Shown one piece after another: positions 15,724-19,748 of a stretch of DNA of 19,748 nt. This DNA comes from Sedimentisphaerales bacterium. GTDB lineage: Bacteria; Planctomycetota; Phycisphaerae; Sedimentisphaerales; Anaerobacaceae. The stretch lies in NCBI GenBank assembly GCA_016933985.1, contig JAFGTU010000051.1, positions 1-19,748 of the forward strand, read 5' to 3'. The position numbers and the translations under genes are program-made. The notes below the pieces were generated by a model. It saw only the letters and a program-made list of their open reading frames with translations. It ran no database searches and had not been told where the DNA came from. Within the stretch, counting starts at the first letter, position 1. Each line of letters opens with the position of its first letter.

Positions 15724-16225
15724 GCCGACTGCCGGAAAAGTATTTGTCTTTTTCGTCCTGATCTCTATCGTCGCCGGATGTACGAAAAAGCAGCCCGACT
15801 ATGGATACGCCCCCCCGTTCACCTTGCCCGACGTGGACGCAAGCCAAATCAGCCTCTCCGATTTCAAGGGTAAGGTCCTGATAGTAACCTTCTGGGCGAC
15901 ATGGTGCCCCGGCTGTGTCGCCGAGATGCCGCACTTCACCGAGTTGTATGACCAATACAAGCACCAGGGTCTGGAGATAATAGGAATCTCTCTCGATCAG
16001 GGCGGTGCAGACGACGTCAAGCCCTTCCTCCGGAAGAAACCTGTCAACTACACAATCCTCATCGGCAATGCGCTGGTCTCAAACAAATACAATACTAAAG
16101 GAATCCTCCCGACAACCTTCCTCATCGACAAGACCGGAAAAATCAGACGCAAATACGTCGGCTACCGGGATAAAAAAATCTTCGAGAAAGACATCGAAAC
16201 ATTCCTGAGCGAGCAGCCGGAGTAA
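15716..16225 (+). CDS. TlpA/ResA-like thioredoxin-fold lipoprotein
   Basis: A 169-residue periplasmic thiol-disulfide reductase anchored by lipid. The lipobox is SIVAGC (C22). The thioredoxin fold starts with PPFTLPDVD and SLSDFKGKVLIVTFWATWC. The active site is W63-C64-P-G-C67, and the cis-proline is P132 in ILPTTFLID. The start is ATG 15716 because AAAGGAGG lies eight bases before it and the signal peptide begins there; the frame stays open for 41 codons further upstream inside the polyferredoxin gene, but that part reads as out-of-frame sequence. Proteins of this type reduce apocytochrome c or other exported thiol proteins, and the HzsA-like gene in this window shows that c-type cytochromes are made. 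It likely receives electrons from the DsbD-like protein. Confidence 0.9.
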   Translation: MIKPTAGKVFVFFVLISIVAGCTKKQPDYGYAPPFTLPDVDASQISLSDFKGKVLIVTFWATWCPGCVAEMPHFTELYDQYKHQGLEIIGISLDQGGADDVKPFLRKKPVNYTILIGNALVSNKYNTKGILPTTFLIDKTGKIRRKYVGYRDKKIFEKDIETFLSEQPE

Positions 16226-16228
16226 AAC

Positions 16229-17143
16229 TCACCACTTCTTTCGCCACCACAAAAATCCCATCACGCACGATGAGCCCATCGCAAGCGCGAATATCACCCA
16301 AAAAGCGCCGTGAAATTTGCTCAGCGGAATCCTGACGTTCATCGAAAACAGACTGACAACAAAGGTCGGAAGCATAATACCGATGGTTATCAGCGTCAGG
16401 GCCTTTATGCGAATGTTCAGGTTGTTGCTGATTAAAGAAGCCCGCGCATCCATCAGACTCGACAGAACCTGAGAAAGAATTTCGGTCTGCTGGATGCACT
16501 GGTTGTTCTCGATGTGCATATCGTCCAGGAATTCGATATTCTCCTGCGAGAAGCCTATCTTGGCCGAGTTGTTCTTCAATTTATCTATCAGTACGCCGTT
16601 GGAGTGGATGGCCTTGAGATAATATACAAGGCTCTTTTCCAGAGTGAACAGATTGATTAGGTACTTGTTCCCCATGGAAACGTTTATCTGGTGCTCAAGG
16701 TCGTCTGATATCCGGTGAATCGCTCTGAGGTGCTCAAGAAAATGAGTGATTGAACGGTAGATTAGTCGCAGGAATATGTCATACACGGACTGCAATTTCA
16801 CGAAGGGGCGCCCCTCGAACAAAGGCGCATCTTCGCCGACTACGATTACCAGTTTGCCTTTGAAGATGAATACTCCCGTAGAAACGACCTTAAACAGAAA
16901 CTCGTCCTGGGGGGCGTAGTGCCTTGGCTGCTTGAGAATCGCGGCCACGTGCTCGGGCTCGAATTCGAGCCGGCTTAGCTCGTCCGGATCGAGAGACGAA
17001 AGGAGTGTATGCTCGTCGATCTTCAATTCTTCGACCAGGTGCTTCTTCTCGGTTTCGTCCGGCCCGACATAGACAAACACAACGGCCTCGCCGTCCTCGC
17101 ACTCACAAAGTCTGCCATCGCTGATCTTCAGTCTCTTCAACAC
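16229..17143 (-). CDS. CorA-family divalent metal ion transporter with SMN motif
   Basis: A 304-residue protein with the CorA architecture: a cytoplasmic alpha/beta domain (to about residue 115), long helices (about 118-250), then two membrane helices near the C-terminus (about 250-266 and 281-300) and a basic tail WWRKKW. CorA-type channels carry Mg2+, Co2+ or Zn2+. The family's selectivity motif between the two helices is normally GMN; here residues 267-269 read SMN, in VVSLFSMNVRIPL. The glycine change may alter selectivity, but variants are known in the superfamily. The start is GTG 17143, or possibly TTG 17140, with AAGGG about 11 bases upstream. The gene converges on the tlpA-like gene (three bases between) and diverges from nth. 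Confidence 0.82.
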   Translation of the reverse strand: MLKRLKISDGRLCECEDGEAVVFVYVGPDETEKKHLVEELKIDEHTLLSSLDPDELSRLEFEPEHVAAILKQPRHYAPQDEFLFKVVSTGVFIFKGKLVIVVGEDAPLFEGRPFVKLQSVYDIFLRLIYRSITHFLEHLRAIHRISDDLEHQINVSMGNKYLINLFTLEKSLVYYLKAIHSNGVLIDKLKNNSAKIGFSQENIEFLDDMHIENNQCIQQTEILSQVLSSLMDARASLISNNLNIRIKALTLITIGIMLPTFVVSLFSMNVRIPLSKFHGAFWVIFALAMGSSCVMGFLWWRKKW

Positions 17144-17230
17144 GCCAAAAAACCCTTACTCACGCTTGAAAACAATCGCCAAAACGATTATCGTAACGAC
17201 AGAGTCAATATGAGATATAAGAATCTTGGA

Positions 17231-17252
17231 GTAACGTACTATATCACGTTAC
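17231..17252. promoter_or_regulatory. Palindromic operator candidate between corA-like and nth
   Basis: GTAACGT (17231-17237) and ACGTTAC (17246-17252) are exact inverted copies separated by eight bases. This symmetric 22-base site lies in the 186-base divergent spacer, just upstream of the nth promoter, so it looks like a site for a dimeric regulator. It is a single copy in this window. Confidence 0.4.
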
Positions 17253-17271
17253 AAACGCCGTAACCCGGTAT

Positions 17272-17299
17272 TTTACACCTCCGTCTTCGACAATACAAT
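17272..17299 (+). promoter_or_regulatory. Sigma-70-like promoter for nth
   Basis: TTTACA (17272-17277), a 16-base spacer and TACAAT (17294-17299). Transcription would start near 17306, about 24 bases before the ATG of nth. Confidence 0.5.
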
Positions 17300-17329
17300 A
17301 CGACATTAAAAACTGCATAAGCGAATCCT

Positions 17330-18034
17330 ATGGCAAAAGCGAAAGCAAATCCCCCCGTTACAAAGAAAACCAAGGCCCCTAAATTTGACAAGCAAGCCGC
17401 GGCCCAGCGAGTTAAGAGCATCTACCCCATCTTAAAAAAAACCTACCCCGATGCCTGCATCGCCCTCAAATTCGCCAATCCCCTCGAATTACTGATAGCA
17501 ACAATCCTCTCGGCCCAGTGCACCGACGCCCGCGTCAACATGGTAACAAAGGACCTCTTCAAAAAATACAAATCCCCCGCCCACTGGATCAAAGCCGACC
17601 TCACGCAAATTGAAGAAGATATCCGCAGCACAGGCTTCTACCGCAACAAAGCGATAAGTATAAAAGGCGCCTGCGAAAAAATAGTGAAGGAATTCAACGG
17701 CCGAGTCCCGGCGACTATGGAAGGACTGCTCACCCTGCCCGGAGTAGGAAGAAAAACCGCTAACTGCGTCCTCGGCGACGCATTCGCAATACCCGGTATA
17801 ACCTGCGATACCCACGTTATACGTCTCTCCCGCCGACTCGCCCTGTCCGATAACAGCGACCCTGTAAAGTTGGAATTCGATTTAGCCGAAATAGTCCCTA
17901 AGAAGAATTGGACGGCGTTCAGCCACTTGATCATTACTCACGGAAGAACTTTCTGTATGGCGCGTAAACCCAATTGTCCCGATTGCCCGATAGCAAAATA
18001 CTGCCCCGCGGCAAACTACCCGAAACTTTGGTGA
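17330..18034 (+). CDS. nth: Endonuclease III (DNA glycosylase/AP lyase)
   Basis: A 234-residue base-excision repair enzyme that removes oxidised pyrimidines and cleaves the abasic site. The helix-hairpin-helix is LPGVGRKTA (136-144), with the catalytic lysine K142. The catalytic aspartate is D160 in CDTHVIR. The C-terminal 4Fe-4S cluster ligands C209, C216, C219 and C225 have the exact C-x6-C-x2-C-x5-C spacing. The N-terminus is about 20 residues longer than in E. coli Nth and is rich in Lys and Pro, as often seen. There is a promoter just upstream. All functional residues are present. Confidence 0.96.
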   Translation: MAKAKANPPVTKKTKAPKFDKQAAAQRVKSIYPILKKTYPDACIALKFANPLELLIATILSAQCTDARVNMVTKDLFKKYKSPAHWIKADLTQIEEDIRSTGFYRNKAISIKGACEKIVKEFNGRVPATMEGLLTLPGVGRKTANCVLGDAFAIPGITCDTHVIRLSRRLALSDNSDPVKLEFDLAEIVPKKNWTAFSHLIITHGRTFCMARKPNCPDCPIAKYCPAANYPKLW

Positions 18035-18075
18035 GGAAGACCACGCCTCATGAAAGCCTCGTTTAAGACTGCAGC

Positions 18076-18131
18076 TTGCGTCATTCCGACCGAAGACCCG
18101 ACGAAATCGGGCCGAAGCGGAGGAATCTAAT
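18076..18131. repeat. REP-like intergenic element
   Basis: The sequence GCGTCATTCCGACCGAAG is followed by the inverted repeat CCCGAcgaaaTCGGG and then GCCGAAGCGGAGGAATCT. The GTCATTC...GAAGCGGAGGAATCT layout is that of a dispersed intergenic repeat seen in several bacterial groups. Only one copy is in the window, so its repetitive nature is inferred from its form. Confidence 0.45.
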
Positions 18132-18181
18132 AGGACCAGCCTCGCCGAAAGCGAGAAAAAACGAAAAGGAGATAGCTCCTC

Positions 18182-18883
18182 ATGATGGAAATGCTCGAAA
18201 GCCCCGTACAAGACCTCTGGCGAATCTTCAGAATCATGGCCGAATTCACCGAAGGGTTCGAAGAGCTCTCATCCGTTGGGCCCGCCGTGTCAATCTTCGG
18301 CTCGGCACGCACCAAACCCAACGACAAGTACTACAAGCTCGCCACGCAAACCGCCGCCGAGCTCGCAAAAGCCGGCTTTGCCATAATAACAGGCGGAGGC
18401 GGCGGAATTATGGAGGCCGCCAACAAGGGCGCCGCAGAAGCCGGAGGAAAAAGCATCGGCCTCAACATAGAGCTGCCGATGGAGCAGATACCAAACGATT
18501 ACCAGAACCTCTCTCTCAACTTCAGGTACTTCTTCTGCCGAAAGGTCATGTTCCTCAAGTATGCCCACGGCTTCATTGTCTTCCCAGGCGGATTCGGAAC
18601 TATGGATGAATTCTTCGAGTCGCTCGTCCTCATTCAAACGCTAAAACAGGCCTCCTTCCCCGTCGTACTCATCGGCAGAGAGTACTGGACCGGGCTGGCA
18701 GACTGGATAGAAAAACAGATGCTCGGAAAGCACAAGTACATCGCCACGGAAGATATGGACGTCTTCACCATCGTGGACGACCCCAAGGCCGCCGTAAGAA
18801 TAATAGTCGAATTCAAGGAAAGCCCAAAACAAAGCGGACTCGACATGCCCCCGGGAATGAAAAAACTACCAAGAGTAACATAA
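18182..18883 (+). CDS. LOG-family (TIGR00730) Rossmann-fold nucleotide-processing protein
   Basis: A 233-residue protein. The family hallmarks are GGGGGIMEAANKGA (71-84) and PGGFGTMDE (135-143), with the catalytic glutamate E143 and the nearby arginine R120. Members such as LOG cleave nucleoside 5'-monophosphates (cytokinin ribotide phosphoribohydrolases), and they were long misnamed lysine decarboxylases. The bacterial substrate here is unknown. AAGGAG lies 10-15 bases before the tandem ATGATG, so the start is at 18182 or one codon on. It lies 147 bases after nth with a repeat element between, so co-transcription is not certain. Confidence 0.88.
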   Translation: MMEMLESPVQDLWRIFRIMAEFTEGFEELSSVGPAVSIFGSARTKPNDKYYKLATQTAAELAKAGFAIITGGGGGIMEAANKGAAEAGGKSIGLNIELPMEQIPNDYQNLSLNFRYFFCRKVMFLKYAHGFIVFPGGFGTMDEFFESLVLIQTLKQASFPVVLIGREYWTGLADWIEKQMLGKHKYIATEDMDVFTIVDDPKAAVRIIVEFKESPKQSGLDMPPGMKKLPRVT

Positions 18884-18890
18884 CCCCAAC

Positions 18891-18967
18891 GTGGCACGGG
18901 CATCCTGCCCATGTTCCGTGGCACGGGCATCCTGCCCGTGTTCCGTGGCACGGGCATCCTGCCCATG
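18891..18967. repeat. Three-unit tandem palindromic repeat
   Basis: Three copies of a 27-base unit (18891-18917, 18918-18944, and a third from 18945 that loses register after 18967). Each unit holds CACGGGCA-TCC-TGCCCGTG, an 8-bp hairpin; in the first and third copies one base differs (CCATG for CCGTG). It lies between the convergent LOG-family and radical SAM genes, where the hairpins could work as a two-way transcription barrier. There are no T-runs. Confidence 0.8.
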
Positions 18968-19004
18968 CATTCCGGCATTCTTATTTCGTGTCTCTCATCA
19001 CACT

Positions 19005-19748
19005 TTACATTTCGCATTCCGAATTCTTAACGGCCTGCGCTTCCTCAAGATGCTTGAGCAGATACTCATTTCCCGGCCCGCCGAGGTGTTGCCACGGCAG
19101 GATCTCATCTCGCTCGAACTGTCTCTGTGCGGCGGACTCGACGTCCATCCCAATCTTGTCAAACGCCTCTTTCCACAGCCTGTAATCAAAGCACTCGTCC
19201 CAAAGATCGAATCTCGCCCCGATCCGCCACACCGCCTCGATCACCTCGCCGCACCGCCGGTCGCCCCGCCCTATCGCCGATTCCAGCACGCTTCGCTGAA
19301 TGTCGTGGAACTTGAACTGCAAAAACCTCCCCCGCAGCCGCCTCTTCTGGTCCAATATCAAATCCTTCGCCCGCTCGAAGTACTCCATCGGCCTCTGCCC
19401 AAGCCACCCGAAAGGCGTATGCGCCTTAGGCACAAACCAGCTCACCGCAGCATTAATCTGCCCCGCCCTGCCCGCAATTTTTCGGCCCAGCGTCGCCAAA
19501 TCGTAAGAAAGCCGCGCAATCCGGGCGATATCATCCTCCGTCTCCCCCGGCAGCCCAACCATAAAGTACAGCTTCAATCGCTGCCACCCCGCCCGGTAAG
19601 CGGCCTCCACCGCCGCGAACAAATCCTCATCCTTCAGCGGCTTATTGATAATCCGCCTCAATCGCTCGCTCGCCGCCTCCACCGCAATCGTAAATCCGCC
19701 CTTGCGAACCCCCTTAACCAGCTTGGGCAGCAGCTTCAACTGCTCATC
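19005..19748 (-). CDS. Radical SAM protein, TIGR03960-like, C-terminal 247 residues (cut by window end)
   Basis: The frame is open to the window edge, so the N-terminal B12-binding-like domain and the CxxxCxxC cluster motif lie outside. The visible part has the late radical SAM barrel: an R-x-G-G-F-T-I-A-V-E-A-A-S-E-R-L segment, NKPLKDEDL, and GWQRLKLYFMVGLPGETEDD. Then come VSWFVPKAHTPFGWLGQ and a C-terminal region ending DEILPWQHLGGPGNEYLL. This order matches the TIGR03960 family of B12-binding radical SAM proteins, whose reaction is not established. The nearest in-frame start-like codon in the window is a TTG at 19739, which is not the real start. Confidence 0.85.
   Translation of the reverse strand, partial: DEQLKLLPKLVKGVRKGGFTIAVEAASERLRRIINKPLKDEDLFAAVEAAYRAGWQRLKLYFMVGLPGETEDDIARIARLSYDLATLGRKIAGRAGQINAAVSWFVPKAHTPFGWLGQRPMEYFERAKDLILDQKRRLRGRFLQFKFHDIQRSVLESAIGRGDRRCGEVIEAVWRIGARFDLWDECFDYRLWKEAFDKIGMDVESAAQRQFERDEILPWQHLGGPGNEYLLKHLEEAQAVKNSECEM

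Noticed and set aside
18076..18609. 177-codon plus-strand open frame overlapping the LOG-family gene
   Set aside because: Begins inside the REP-like element and is an arginine-rich shadow of the real gene in another frame.
18891..18967. CRISPR-like array
   Set aside because: The units are directly joined with no unique spacers, and no cas genes are near.

Overview
The window looks like a chromosomal segment from a diderm bacterium, most probably a planctomycete of the Phycisphaerae type. Four things point there: a hydrazine-synthase-alpha-like cytochrome c protein, outer-membrane assembly genes (BamD-like, LptE-like), the remains of an integron whose integrase points the same way as its cassettes, and spacer repeats built on a CACGGGCA/TGCCCGTG palindrome. 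This assignment is inference; there is no rRNA gene or other marker here.

Layout. (1) Positions 1-4408, minus strand: the 5' half of carB (cut by the window edge), a 283-base leader with two hairpins, and an HzsA-like two-heme protein whose signal peptide seems to be interrupted by a stop codon. (2) Positions about 4600-6607, plus strand: a decayed integron. A promoter-like sequence leads into a truncated excisionase-type HTH reading frame joined to the last 40 codons of an integron-integrase-like tyrosine recombinase. Then come a GTTAGGC core site (attI position) and two gene cassettes, each closed by an attC site whose R'' box is the exact reverse complement of that cassette's own first bases. 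Cassette 1 encodes a small polytopic membrane protein. Cassette 2 encodes a lipoprotein with an internal duplication and carries its own terminator. The array ends at a second attC whose R' box is lost. (3) Positions 6608-7047: a gene-free, repeat-rich spacer with a good promoter. (4) Positions 7048-10693: BamD-like TPR protein, LptE-like lipoprotein and FtsH, a cell-envelope assembly and quality-control group. (5) Positions 11081-12733: a long UDP-sugar dehydrogenase. (6) Positions 12964-16225: a tight four-gene thiol-redox operon (DsbD-like, a 44-residue CXXC protein, a polyferredoxin, a TlpA/ResA-like lipoprotein). (7) Positions 16229-17143, minus: a CorA-like transporter with SMN in place of GMN. 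(8) Positions 17330-18883, plus: endonuclease III and a LOG-family protein, with a REP-like element between them. (9) A three-unit tandem palindromic repeat, then on the minus strand the C-terminal part of a TIGR03960-like radical SAM protein cut by the window edge.

The two places most worth attention are the reverse-oriented integron remnant and the DsbD/CXXC-miniprotein/polyferredoxin/TlpA operon, which looks like a complete route for moving electrons across the membrane to thiol targets. No tRNA, rRNA, CRISPR array or intact transposase was seen.
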